Below the pieces are notes generated by a model. That model searched no databases. It had not been told where the DNA came from and saw nothing but the letters and a program-made list of their open reading frames with translations. Positions 1-7,317 of a stretch of DNA of 15,375 bases are shown here, one piece after another (position 1 is the first letter of the stretch; every line of letters begins with the position of its first letter). Location: assembly GCA_036652055.1 (NCBI GenBank), contig JAVVWP010000034.1:1-15375 (forward strand), given 5' to 3'. The stretch comes from Fimenecus sp036652055 (GTDB taxonomy: Bacteria > Bacillota > Clostridia > Oscillospirales > Acutalibacteraceae). A program made the translations under genes and the position numbers.

Positions 1-69
1 GGACTTGAACCTGCATGCTTTCGCACTAGATCCTAAATCTAGCGTGTCTGCCAATTCCACCATATCCGC
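1..69 (-). tRNA. tRNA-Leu (anticodon UAG), partial at window edge
   Basis: Read on the minus strand the sequence begins GCGGATATGGTGGAATTGG, a typical leucine tRNA acceptor and D-arm start. It continues with an anticodon stem CTAGA/TCTAG around the loop TTTAGGA, giving anticodon TAG (reads CUA and other CUN codons). A variable arm GCGAAAGC and the T-arm start GGTTCAAGTCC follow. The long variable arm fits a class II tRNA. The 3' end of the T arm, the acceptor strand and any CCA lie left of the window. A promoter sits immediately upstream at 82-110. Confidence 0.95.
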
Positions 70-81
70 AACTGCTTTGCA

Positions 82-110
82 ATTATAACAAATTCAGAGC
101 AATAATTCAA
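82..110 (-). promoter_or_regulatory. Sigma-A promoter of the tRNA-Leu gene
   Basis: On the minus strand TTGAAT (110-105) is followed after exactly 17 bases by TATAAT (87-82), with an extended -10 TG at the usual place (TGTTATAAT). The predicted start lies around 75, a few bases before the mature tRNA 5' end at 69, as expected for a short tRNA leader. Confidence 0.8.
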
Positions 111-165
111 TAGCTAAAACAAATCTTTTTTTATTTTTCCAAAAACATTAATTTAATAATAAAGA

Positions 166-192
166 TAGACAAAAATTGTTAAATGTTATAGA
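166..192 (+). promoter_or_regulatory. Possible promoter upstream of the GH2 gene
   Basis: An extended -10 (TGTTATAGA, hexamer TATAGA at 187-192) has a weak -35 candidate TAGACA at 166-171, with a short spacer of 15 bases. It is the best plus-strand promoter candidate between the tRNA gene and the GH2 gene, but the -35 and spacing are not convincing on their own. Confidence 0.35.
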
Positions 193-237
193 ATATAAGA
201 GGCTGATTTACTTATTTCTAAAAACTTGAAAGGAACG

Positions 238-300
238 ATGCAAGCCATAAAATGCTTATTATCTTGCATTTTATGCGTTTTTAGTATCATAAGGCTTTAA
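238..300 (+). CDS. Possible 20-codon upstream ORF (leader peptide) before the GH2 gene
   Basis: An ATG at 238 is preceded by a good Shine-Dalgarno sequence, AAAGGA, at 230-235. It opens a 20-codon frame ending in TAA at 298-300, only two bases before the GTG at 303. The peptide is hydrophobic, with Cys at positions 6, 10 and 13 and several Leu and Ile. The GH2 gene itself has only a weak AAGG (291-294) upstream, so translation of this short frame could feed ribosomes onto the GH2 start. A hairpin with a following T-run lies within the frame (246-282). This is an inference from spacing and the ribosome binding site; a frame this short can occur by chance. Confidence 0.3.
   Translation: MQAIKCLLSCILCVFSIIRL
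246..282 (+). promoter_or_regulatory. Hairpin with T-run in the GH2 leader
   Basis: CATAAAATGC (246-255) and GCATTTTATG (266-275) form a perfect 10-bp stem with a 10-base loop, followed by CG and five T (278-282). The shape resembles a weak intrinsic terminator or attenuator between the candidate promoter and the GH2 coding region. The stem is AT-rich, so termination strength is uncertain. Confidence 0.4.
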
Positions 301-305
301 TTGTG

Positions 306-2048
306 ATGAAAAGTGTTTGGAGCGATAAAATTGATAAAAATTCTCCGCTTAATGAATATCCACGCCCTCAACTTCAGCGAGATAATTGGCAGTGCTTAAA
401 TGGATATTTTGATTATTGTATAAAAGACAAAAATATAAAACAAATTGATGATTATGATGGCAAAATTCTTGTCCCTTTTGCGATAGAAAGTTTTTTATCA
501 GAGGTGAAAAAGCCATTAAAGCCATCTGAAAGGCTTTGGTATAGAAAAACCTTTATGGTTTCTGATAGTTTGAAAAATCAAAACATTATTTTGCATTTTG
601 GCGGCGTTGACTGGCAGTGCAAAATTTTTATAAATAAAAAACTCGTTGGTACACATACGGGGGGATATTGCGCTTTTTCATTCAACATAACAGACTTTTT
701 AAATGATGGTGAAAACGAACTTACTGTTTGTGTTTATGATCCGACTGATTTTGGCTGGCAGCAGCGTGGAAAGCAGGTCAATGAGCCACATGGTTTTTGG
801 TATACTGCGACTTCAGGAATATGGCAAACTGTTTGGCTTGAAAGCGTAAATAACTGCTATATTAAAAAAATAAAAATGCTTCCGAATATAGATAATAAAA
901 CTGTTAATATAAAAACTGAATTATCTGAAACAGAAAATACTAAATTAAGGCTTTCAATTTTTGATAATGAAGAATTATTGTTAGAAAAAGAAATTTCAAA
1001 TGACGAAGATATTTTAATGCCAAAGTTTATATGTTGGTGTCCTGAAAATCCTAAACTTTATGATATTAAGCTTGAGGTTTACAAAGACAATATCCTTTGT
1101 GACAGCATAAAAAGTTATTTCGGAATGAGAAAGTTTGCTGTTCAAAATGATAAATATGGAGTTGCGAGGCTATTTCTTAATAATGAGCCATATTTTCAAA
1201 AAGGCTTATTAGATCAGGGCTATTGGTGCGACGGTGGAATGACTTCGCCAACTGACGAGGCAATGATTTTTGATATTAGTGAGATGAAAAGACTTGGATT
1301 TAATATGCTAAGAAAACATATTAAAATTGAACCGCTGAGGTGGTATTATCATTGCGACAGGCTCGGAATGATAGTATGGCAAGATATGATAAGCGGCGGA
1401 AAATATATTGGTGATTTTTACGCAGGAGTTCTTCCAAATATTGGAATTAAAGTTAAAGACAATAAATATACAACTTTTAGCCGTGGTGAAAAAAAGTGGC
1501 GCGATGATTATAGAAAAGAAATAAGTGAAATGATTGACTTGCTCTATAATTCGGTTTCAATTTATTGTTGGGTGCCATTTAATGAAGCGTGGGGGCAATT
1601 TGATGCCTTAAAAGTATGCAAATTTGTTAAAAACATTGATAACAGTAGAGTTGTTGACCACGCAAGCGGTTGGTATGATCAGGGTGGGGGAGATATAAAA
1701 AGCATACATAAATATATTTTACCAATTAGAATGCCAAAGCTTGATAAAAGAGCATTTGTATTAACTGAATTTGGCGGATATTCAAGGATTGTGAGCGACC
1801 ATACTTGGAACGAGAAAAAAGCTTTTGGATATTTAATGTTTAAAACAAAAGAAACACTCGGAACAGCTTACGAAAAACTATTCAAAAAGCAAGTCATTCC
1901 ACTTATAGACAGGGGATTATCAGGAACTATTTACACTCAGTTAAGCGATGTTGAAAACGAAGTCAATGGTATCTATACTTACGACAGAACTCATCTTAAA
2001 ATTGATGAAGATATATTAAAAAAGATAAATAGCGAACTAAAATATTAA
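306..2048 (+). CDS. Glycoside hydrolase family 2 enzyme (beta-galactosidase/beta-glucuronidase-like)
   Basis: A retaining exo-glycosidase of the GH2 type, about 580 residues and compact for the family. The N-terminal jelly-roll sugar-binding domain covers roughly residues 15-180 (RLWYRKTF near 77, then HFGGVDWQCKIFINKKLVGTHTGG and an ITDFL segment near 129). An immunoglobulin-like domain spans about 185-280 and a TIM barrel runs from about 285 to the end. The acid/base is the Glu of VPFNEAW (about residue 427) and the nucleophile is the Glu of LTEFGGY (about 488); both are present. There is no signal peptide or membrane segment, so it should act in the cytoplasm on imported oligosaccharides. 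The exact sugar (galactoside, glucuronide, mannoside) cannot be told from sequence alone. GTG at 303 is an alternative start, and neither start has a strong ribosome binding site. A WYL regulator follows 21 bases downstream. Confidence 0.85.
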   Translation: MKSVWSDKIDKNSPLNEYPRPQLQRDNWQCLNGYFDYCIKDKNIKQIDDYDGKILVPFAIESFLSEVKKPLKPSERLWYRKTFMVSDSLKNQNIILHFGGVDWQCKIFINKKLVGTHTGGYCAFSFNITDFLNDGENELTVCVYDPTDFGWQQRGKQVNEPHGFWYTATSGIWQTVWLESVNNCYIKKIKMLPNIDNKTVNIKTELSETENTKLRLSIFDNEELLLEKEISNDEDILMPKFICWCPENPKLYDIKLEVYKDNILCDSIKSYFGMRKFAVQNDKYGVARLFLNNEPYFQKGLLDQGYWCDGGMTSPTDEAMIFDISEMKRLGFNMLRKHIKIEPLRWYYHCDRLGMIVWQDMISGGKYIGDFYAGVLPNIGIKVKDNKYTTFSRGEKKWRDDYRKEISEMIDLLYNSVSIYCWVPFNEAWGQFDALKVCKFVKNIDNSRVVDHASGWYDQGGGDIKSIHKYILPIRMPKLDKRAFVLTEFGGYSRIVSDHTWNEKKAFGYLMFKTKETLGTAYEKLFKKQVIPLIDRGLSGTIYTQLSDVENEVNGIYTYDRTHLKIDEDILKKINSELKY

Positions 2049-2069
2049 TCTTAAAAGGGGAGTTGCATT

Positions 2070-3074
2070 GTGGCAAATAGTTGCTTTCAAAAATTAAAAA
2101 TCCTTTATATTCTTGATATGCTATTGAAACTCAGCGATGAGGACCATCCAATTGATACTGATGAAATAATTTTGCATTTAAAAAATCAGGGAATAGAAGC
2201 GGAAAGAAAATCAATTTATGCCGATATTGGAATTTTAAAGGAATTTGGCTATGAAATTATGCGAACACGCTCATTAAAAAGCGGATATTTTATAGCTGAC
2301 CGTGATTTTCAAATAGCAGAAGTACGCCTACTTAGCGATGCAGTTCAAGCGGCAAACTTTATTTCTGGAAAGAAAACAAAAGAGCTTCTCAAAAAAATAT
2401 ATGCGTTAGTAAGTAAATATCAGGCAGATAAGCTTTTAAATCAAGTCTATGTAGACAATAGACCAAAATGTAAAAACGAAGAAATTTATTATACAATAGA
2501 CAAGCTTGATAATGCTATTCAGTTAGCAAGGCAAGTAGAATTTATTTATCAAAAACGAATTATTTCAGATGAAAATAAAATTGAATATGATGAAAAAGTT
2601 TTTATAGTAAATCCTTATTCTCTTATTTGGTCAAGTGACCATTACTATCTCGTTTGCAATAAAATTAATTATGATAATTTAATGGTTGTTAGAATTGATA
2701 GAATTAAAAAGGTTAAGATATTAGAAAAAGAAAAAAGCCGACATTTTTCACAGGTTTCACAATATCAAACAAGCTTTGACGCAGCAGATTATGCAAACAA
2801 GCATTTTAATATGTTTTCAGGCGAGCCAAAGCCCGTTGAACTTGCTTTCCAAAATTCATTGATTGATGATGTGTTAGACAGGTTTGGCGAAAATGTAAAA
2901 ATAAAGCGGTTTGGAGATAGTAAGTTCTTGCTTGAAGCAAACCTTGCAATAAGTCCTGGGCTGGTTTCATGGGTAATGCAATATGGCGGTGATATTGAAG
3001 TAAAAAAGCCAAACGAGCTGAAACAAATGGTGCTTAAAAAGGTTGATGAAATAAGAAGTGTTTATACAATATAG
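2070..3074 (+). CDS. WYL-domain transcriptional regulator (HTH + WYL + C-terminal WCX)
   Basis: A 334-residue protein with the three-part layout of DeoR/YafY-like WYL regulators. An N-terminal winged helix-turn-helix covers about residues 5-75 (the segment ERKSIYADIGILKEFGYEI is the recognition region). A WYL domain spans about 145-220, including NPYSLIWSSDHYYLVC and RIDRIKKV, and a C-terminal extension about 252-330. WYL domains bind small effectors or nucleic acid. The GTG start is set by the ribosome binding site AAAAGGGGA ending at 2061. It lies 21 bases after the GH2 stop in the same direction, so the pair is probably one transcript and the protein is a natural candidate regulator of the glycosidase. 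That regulatory link is inferred from position only. No clear terminator follows. Confidence 0.85.
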   Translation: MANSCFQKLKILYILDMLLKLSDEDHPIDTDEIILHLKNQGIEAERKSIYADIGILKEFGYEIMRTRSLKSGYFIADRDFQIAEVRLLSDAVQAANFISGKKTKELLKKIYALVSKYQADKLLNQVYVDNRPKCKNEEIYYTIDKLDNAIQLARQVEFIYQKRIISDENKIEYDEKVFIVNPYSLIWSSDHYYLVCNKINYDNLMVVRIDRIKKVKILEKEKSRHFSQVSQYQTSFDAADYANKHFNMFSGEPKPVELAFQNSLIDDVLDRFGENVKIKRFGDSKFLLEANLAISPGLVSWVMQYGGDIEVKKPNELKQMVLKKVDEIRSVYTI

Positions 3075-3146
3075 TTTTTTACATTAAATTATACATTTTA
3101 ACTAAAAATATTTTCAAAAATTAAAGCGTTTATGAATGCAAAGTAC

Positions 3147-3175
3147 TTGAAAAATTATTGAGATTGTTATAAAAT
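3147..3175 (+). promoter_or_regulatory. Promoter of the pgk-tpiA-gpmI operon
   Basis: TTGAAA (3147-3152), a 17-base spacer, then TAAAAT (3170-3175); the -35 and -10 each differ from consensus by one base. The predicted leader is about 45 bases. A cre-like sequence lies just upstream at 3121-3134. Confidence 0.6.
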
Positions 3176-3227
3176 AGTCAAGGTGAATATAAAAAAGAAA
3201 ATATACGATTGCGAAAGGATGTTTTAA

Positions 3228-4421
3228 ATGAATACATTAAACAAAATGACTGTTGAAGATTTTGATGTTAGGGGCAAAAAAGTTCTTGTTCGTTGTGACT
3301 TCAATGTAAAAATGGAAAACGGTGTTATTACAAGCGACAAAAGAATTGTAGCTTCATTGCCAACAATTCAATATCTTATAAAGAATGGGGCAAAGGTTAT
3401 TCTTTGTTCACATCTTGGCCGTCCAAAGGGTGAGGTTGTGGCAGAATTTTCAATGAAGCCTGTTGCTGCTCGTCTTTCAGAGCTTTTAGGTCAAGAAGTA
3501 AAAATGGCTGATGATGTTGTTGGCGAAAGTGCAATTAAACTTTCTTCAGAGCTTAAAGATGGCGAAGTTCTTTTGCTTGAAAATGTTCGTTTTGAAAAAG
3601 GCGAAACAAAAAATGATGTTGAGCTTTCTAAAAAATTCGCATCACTTGCAGAGCTTTATGTTAATGACGCTTTCGGTTCAGCACATAGAGCGCATTCTTC
3701 AACTACTGGCGTTGCAGAGTTTTTACCTGCTGCTTGTGGCTACCTTATCCAAAAAGAAATAGAATTTATTGGCGGAGCACTTGCAAATCCTAAAAAGCCA
3801 CTTGTTGCAATTCTTGGCGGTGCAAAGGTTTCTGACAAAATTGGTGTAATTACAAATCTTATCGACAAATGCGATACACTTATTGTTGGCGGTGGAATGG
3901 CTTATACATTTATGAAAGCTTTAGGGCATCAAATTGGTAATTCACTTCTTGAAGCTGATAAAGTTGAATTAGCAGCCGAGATGATGAAACAAGCTGAAGC
4001 TAAAGGTGTTAGATTTTTAATTCCTGTTGATAATAAAATCGGAAAAGAATATAAACCAGATACAGATGCAATGATTGTAAATTCAGATGAAATTCCTGAT
4101 GGCTGGATGGGACTTGATATAGGACCTGAAACTCAAAAGATTTTTGCAGATGCAGTTAAAGATGCAGGCACGGTAATTTGGAATGGACCTATGGGTGTTT
4201 CTGAATGGGAAAACTTCGCATCAGGAACAATAGCAGTTGCAACAGCAATTGCAAATAGTAGTGCTATTTCGATTATCGGCGGTGGCGATTCAGCTGCTGC
4301 AATTCAAAAGCTTGGTTTTGCTGATAAAATGTCACACATTTCAACGGGTGGCGGTGCTTCTCTTGAATATCTCGAGGGCAAAGAGCTTCCTGGCATTGCA
4401 GCACTTAATGACAAGAAATAA
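3228..4421 (+). CDS. pgk: Phosphoglycerate kinase
   Basis: Converts 1,3-bisphosphoglycerate and ADP to 3-phosphoglycerate and ATP in cytoplasmic glycolysis. The 397-residue length is normal for the bacterial enzyme. Family motifs appear in order: VRCDFNV (21-27), SHLGRPKG (61-68), LLENVRF (116-122), NDAFGSAHRAHSST (146-159, with the substrate-binding Arg), ILGGAKVSDK (195-204), WNGPMGVSEWE (318-328) and the nucleotide-site GGGDSAAA (351-358), followed by STGGGASLEYLEG. Both lobes are complete. The ATG is 5 to 8 bases after a GAAAGGA ribosome binding site (3213-3219). It is the first gene of a glycolytic operon with tpiA and gpmI. The usual gap gene is not upstream; a WYL regulator is there instead. 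Confidence 0.98.
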   Translation: MNTLNKMTVEDFDVRGKKVLVRCDFNVKMENGVITSDKRIVASLPTIQYLIKNGAKVILCSHLGRPKGEVVAEFSMKPVAARLSELLGQEVKMADDVVGESAIKLSSELKDGEVLLLENVRFEKGETKNDVELSKKFASLAELYVNDAFGSAHRAHSSTTGVAEFLPAACGYLIQKEIEFIGGALANPKKPLVAILGGAKVSDKIGVITNLIDKCDTLIVGGGMAYTFMKALGHQIGNSLLEADKVELAAEMMKQAEAKGVRFLIPVDNKIGKEYKPDTDAMIVNSDEIPDGWMGLDIGPETQKIFADAVKDAGTVIWNGPMGVSEWENFASGTIAVATAIANSSAISIIGGGDSAAAIQKLGFADKMSHISTGGGASLEYLEGKELPGIAALNDKK

Positions 4422-4428
4422 ATAAAAC

Positions 4429-4466
4429 AGATATTAGCAGGTGAGCAGTAGCTTGCCTGCATATCT
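4429..4466 (+). promoter_or_regulatory. Intercistronic hairpin between pgk and tpiA
   Basis: AGATAT (4429-4434) pairs with ATATCT (4461-4466). Inside it GCAGGTGAGC (4437-4446) pairs with GCTTGCCTGC (4451-4460), using two G-T wobbles, around the tetraloop AGTA; a TA bulge separates the two helices. No T-run follows, so it is unlikely to be a terminator. It may act in mRNA processing or stability within the operon (inference). Confidence 0.6.
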
Positions 4467-4485
4467 ATAAATAAGGAGAAAAATT

Positions 4486-5253
4486 ATGAATAAATCACTT
4501 AGAAAAGCAGTTATCGCAGGTAACTGGAAAATGAATAAGACTCCCGCTGAAACAAAGGTACTTATTGAAGAAATGAAACCTCTTGTTGCAGGTGCAGATT
4601 GTGATGTTGTTATCTGTGTACCTTATGTTGACCTTCAAGCAGCACTTGAGGCTACAAAGGGTTCTAACATTAAGGTTGGTGCTGAAAACTGCCATTGGGC
4701 TCAAAACGGTGCTTTTACAGGCGAGATTTCAGCTAATATGCTTACAGCAATTGGTGTTGAGTATGTTGTTATTGGTCACTCTGAAAGAAGAACATTTTTT
4801 GGTGATACAAACGAAACTGTTGCAAAAAGAGTTCGTGCAGCTCTTGACGCAGGTCTTACTGTTATTCTCTGCGTTGGCGAATACTTAGAGCAGAGAGAAC
4901 AAGGAATTACAGCTGAAATTGTTTCAATTCAAACAAAAGTTGCACTTGCAGGAGTTAGTGAGGCAGAACTTTCAAAAATTATTATTGCTTATGAGCCAGT
5001 TTGGGCAATCGGAACAGGCAAAACTGCAACTTCTGAACAAGCAAATGAAGTAAACAATGCTATTCGTAATGTTGTTTGTGACCTATATGGCAAAACCGCC
5101 GCAGATAAGATGACAGTTCAATATGGCGGTTCTATGAATGCAGCAAATGCTGATGAACTTCTTGCAAAACCAGATGTTGATGGTGGTCTTATCGGTGGCG
5201 CATCACTCAAAGCTGCTGATTTTGCTGCAATAGTTAAAGCTGCTTCAAAATAA
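4486..5253 (+). CDS. tpiA: Triose-phosphate isomerase
   Basis: Interconverts dihydroxyacetone phosphate and glyceraldehyde 3-phosphate; an (alpha/beta)8 barrel of 255 residues, the normal length. The catalytic set is visible: Asn13 and Lys15 in AGNWKMNKT, His98 in VIGHSERR, and Glu170 in IIAYEPVWAIGTGKTA, which also carries flexible loop 6. The phosphate-binding QYGGS (212-216) and LIGGASL (235-241) are present. The ATG follows an AAGGAG ribosome binding site at 4473-4478. It is the second gene of the pgk operon, 64 bases after pgk with a hairpin in the gap, and 18 bases before the gpmI start. Confidence 0.98.
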   Translation: MNKSLRKAVIAGNWKMNKTPAETKVLIEEMKPLVAGADCDVVICVPYVDLQAALEATKGSNIKVGAENCHWAQNGAFTGEISANMLTAIGVEYVVIGHSERRTFFGDTNETVAKRVRAALDAGLTVILCVGEYLEQREQGITAEIVSIQTKVALAGVSEAELSKIIIAYEPVWAIGTGKTATSEQANEVNNAIRNVVCDLYGKTAADKMTVQYGGSMNAANADELLAKPDVDGGLIGGASLKAADFAAIVKAASK

Positions 5254-5271
5254 ATTATAAAGGTGAAATTA

Positions 5272-6807
5272 ATGAAAAAACCTGTTGTTTTATGTATAAT
5301 GGATGGCTTTGGCTATAACCCATCTGAATATGGCAATGCTATTTTAGCCGCAAATACTCCAAGGCTTGACGAAATGATGGAAAACAATCCGATGACATAT
5401 ATTGGTGCGTCTGGAATGGATGTTGGGCTTCCTGATGGTCAAATGGGCAATAGCGAGGTTGGTCATACAAATATCGGTGCAGGCCGTGTTGTATATCAAG
5501 AGCTTACAAGAATTTCTAAATCAATCATAGACGGCGACTTTTTTGAAAATAAAGCATTTTTATCAGCTGTTGAAAATTGCAAAAAAAACGATACCGCACT
5601 TCACCTAATCGGTCTTTTATCAGATGGCGGAGTTCATAGTCACAATACTCATTTATATGCTTTATTAGAGCTTGCAAAGAGAAATGGGCTTAAAAAAGTT
5701 TTTGTTCATTGTCTTTTAGATGGGCGAGATGTATCGCCAACATCAGGCGTTGGATTTATAAAAGAATTGCAAGATGAAATTGAGAAAATTGGTGTTGGTA
5801 AAATTGCAACAGTAATGGGCAGATTTTACGCAATGGATCGTGATAATTGTTGGGATAGAATTGAAAAATCCTATAATGCTATGGTTTGTGGTGAAGGAAT
5901 TAAAAATTCTAATCCTGTTGATGCAGTTGAAAAATCTTATGAAACACTTGATGAAGATGGTAAAAAAACAACTGACGAATTTGTTGCTCCAACTGTTTGC
6001 ACAGAAGATGGAAAAATAAGCGAGAATGATTCTGTCATTTTCTTTAACTTTAGACCAGACAGAGCAAGAGAGATTACAAGACCTTTTGTTGATCCTGATT
6101 TTGTTGGATTTGACAGAAAGAAGTTCTTTAAACTCTTTTATGTTTGTATGACTCAATATGATGCTGCAATGCCAAACATCACTGTTGCATTTAAACCTCA
6201 ATCTCTTGACAATACTATGGGCGAGTATTTATCAAATTTAGGTAAAACTCAATTAAGAATTGCAGAAACGCAAAAATATGCTCATGTTACATTTTTCTTT
6301 AACGGTGGTGAAGAAAAGGTTTATGAAGGTGAAGACAGAGTCCTTATTGATTCACCAAAAATCTCAACCTTTGATTTAAAACCTGAGATGAGTGCATATG
6401 AAGTGTGTGACGCAGCCGTAGAGCGTGTATTAAGTGGTAAGTATGATGTTATAATACTTAACTTTGCAAACTGTGATATGGTAGGCCATACAGGCATATT
6501 TGCAGCAGCAGTAAAAGCTGTTGAAGCTGTTGATACCTGTGTTGGTAAGCTTGTTGACGCAGTTAACCAAATGGGCGGAGTTACTCTTATAACTGCTGAC
6601 CACGGTAATGCTGATAAGCTATATGAGGCTGATGGTTCACCATTTACTGCTCATTCAACTAATCCTGTTCCTCTTATAATTGTAGGAATTGATAAAAGCA
6701 CAGCGCTTAAAGACGGTGGTCGACTTTGTGACCTTTCACCGACAATGCTAAAAATTATGAACATACCACAGCCAGAGGAAATGAGTGGAATTTCCCTAAT
6801 AAAATAA
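5272..6807 (+). CDS. gpmI: 2,3-bisphosphoglycerate-independent phosphoglycerate mutase
   Basis: Converts 3-phosphoglycerate to 2-phosphoglycerate; a two-manganese enzyme of the alkaline phosphatase superfamily, 511 residues. The metal site starts with IMDGFG (Asp11) and the catalytic Ser61 lies in GQMGNSEVGH. Other signatures are LLSDGGVHSH, LDGRD, GRFYAMDRDNCWDR, FFNFRPDRARE, the metal-binding NFANCDMVGHTG and TADHGNAD near the C-terminus. The start is placed at ATG 5272 because the sequence AAAGGTGA (5259-5266) is the ribosome binding site; an in-frame GTG at 5263 lies inside that site. It is the last gene of the glycolytic operon. Its 3' end overlaps the 3' end of the convergent spmB by 12 bases, and the likely terminator lies inside spmB at 6848-6889. 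Confidence 0.97.
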   Translation: MKKPVVLCIMDGFGYNPSEYGNAILAANTPRLDEMMENNPMTYIGASGMDVGLPDGQMGNSEVGHTNIGAGRVVYQELTRISKSIIDGDFFENKAFLSAVENCKKNDTALHLIGLLSDGGVHSHNTHLYALLELAKRNGLKKVFVHCLLDGRDVSPTSGVGFIKELQDEIEKIGVGKIATVMGRFYAMDRDNCWDRIEKSYNAMVCGEGIKNSNPVDAVEKSYETLDEDGKKTTDEFVAPTVCTEDGKISENDSVIFFNFRPDRAREITRPFVDPDFVGFDRKKFFKLFYVCMTQYDAAMPNITVAFKPQSLDNTMGEYLSNLGKTQLRIAETQKYAHVTFFFNGGEEKVYEGEDRVLIDSPKISTFDLKPEMSAYEVCDAAVERVLSGKYDVIILNFANCDMVGHTGIFAAAVKAVEAVDTCVGKLVDAVNQMGGVTLITADHGNADKLYEADGSPFTAHSTNPVPLIIVGIDKSTALKDGGRLCDLSPTMLKIMNIPQPEEMSGISLIK

Positions 6808-7317
6808 AATTTTTACAATAAAGCTTGCTAAAATAAAACTTGTAAAATCGGCACACAGTGCAGCAAATACTGTGTGTCGAGTTTTTTTTATGCCTATTGC
6901 TCCATAATATACAGTTATTGCATAAAAAGTTGTTTCGGTAGCTCCAGAAATTACTGATGCAACTCTGCCAATATATGAGTCAGCACCAAATTTTGTTAAG
7001 ATATTTTCAAACATACTTAGCGAGCCACTGCCTGAAATAGGGCTGAAAATGCAAAGTGGAAGTATTTCAGGAGGAATTCCAAAAAACGCAGTAATTGGTT
7101 CAAAAATTTTAATTAATATATTTATACCGCCAGAAGCGTCTAACATATTAACAACTACAATTAGACCTAAGAGGGGAGGAAGTAGCGATTTTGCAGTGCC
7201 TATACCACTTTTTGCTCCTTCAACAAAGCAGTCAAACACTTTTACTTTTTTAAAAAGTGCATATAAAACTATAATAGTTAAAATACCCAACAAACAATAC
7301 GAGCCGATGTTAATCAT
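6796..7317 (-). CDS. spmB: Spore maturation protein B, nucleoside-recognition (Gate) domain membrane protein
   Basis: A 173-residue integral membrane protein of the SpmB family. In Bacillus and Clostridium perfringens, SpmA and SpmB are needed for proper dehydration of the spore core and for heat resistance; the molecular activity is unsettled. Family features are FVEGAKSGI near 31-39, LPPLLGLIVVVNMLDASGG (46-64), the Gate-type PISGSGSLSMFENI (93-106) and ISGATETTFYAITVYYGAIGIKKTRHT (123-149). About five hydrophobic segments are visible. The start ATG overlaps the spmA stop (ATGATTAA), and a GGAG lies 9 bases upstream inside spmA, so the two are translationally linked. The 3' part of the gene contains, on the opposite strand, the apparent terminator of the glycolytic operon. 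Confidence 0.93.
   Translation of the reverse strand: MINIGSYCLLGILTIIVLYALFKKVKVFDCFVEGAKSGIGTAKSLLPPLLGLIVVVNMLDASGGINILIKIFEPITAFFGIPPEILPLCIFSPISGSGSLSMFENILTKFGADSYIGRVASVISGATETTFYAITVYYGAIGIKKTRHTVFAALCADFTSFILASFIVKILFY
6848..6889 (+). terminator. Intrinsic terminator of the pgk-tpiA-gpmI operon, inside spmB
   Basis: TCGGCACACAGT (6848-6859) pairs with ACTGTGTGTCGA (6869-6880) in a 12-bp stem with one G-T wobble and a 9-base loop, followed by G and eight T (6882-6889). It begins 41 bases after the gpmI stop. It is oriented for plus-strand transcription and lies antisense within the 3' coding part of spmB, roughly codons 143-157. Confidence 0.8.

Noticed and set aside
5263..5271. GTG at 5263 as the gpmI start
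   Set aside because: The GTG is part of the Shine-Dalgarno sequence AAAGGTGA; ATG 5272 has correct spacing and begins MKKPVVLCIMDGFG as family members do.
5743..6201. A 152-codon minus-strand open frame inside gpmI
   Set aside because: It is antisense to strongly conserved gpmI coding sequence and gives a low-complexity Ile/Asn/Ser-rich product without family features.
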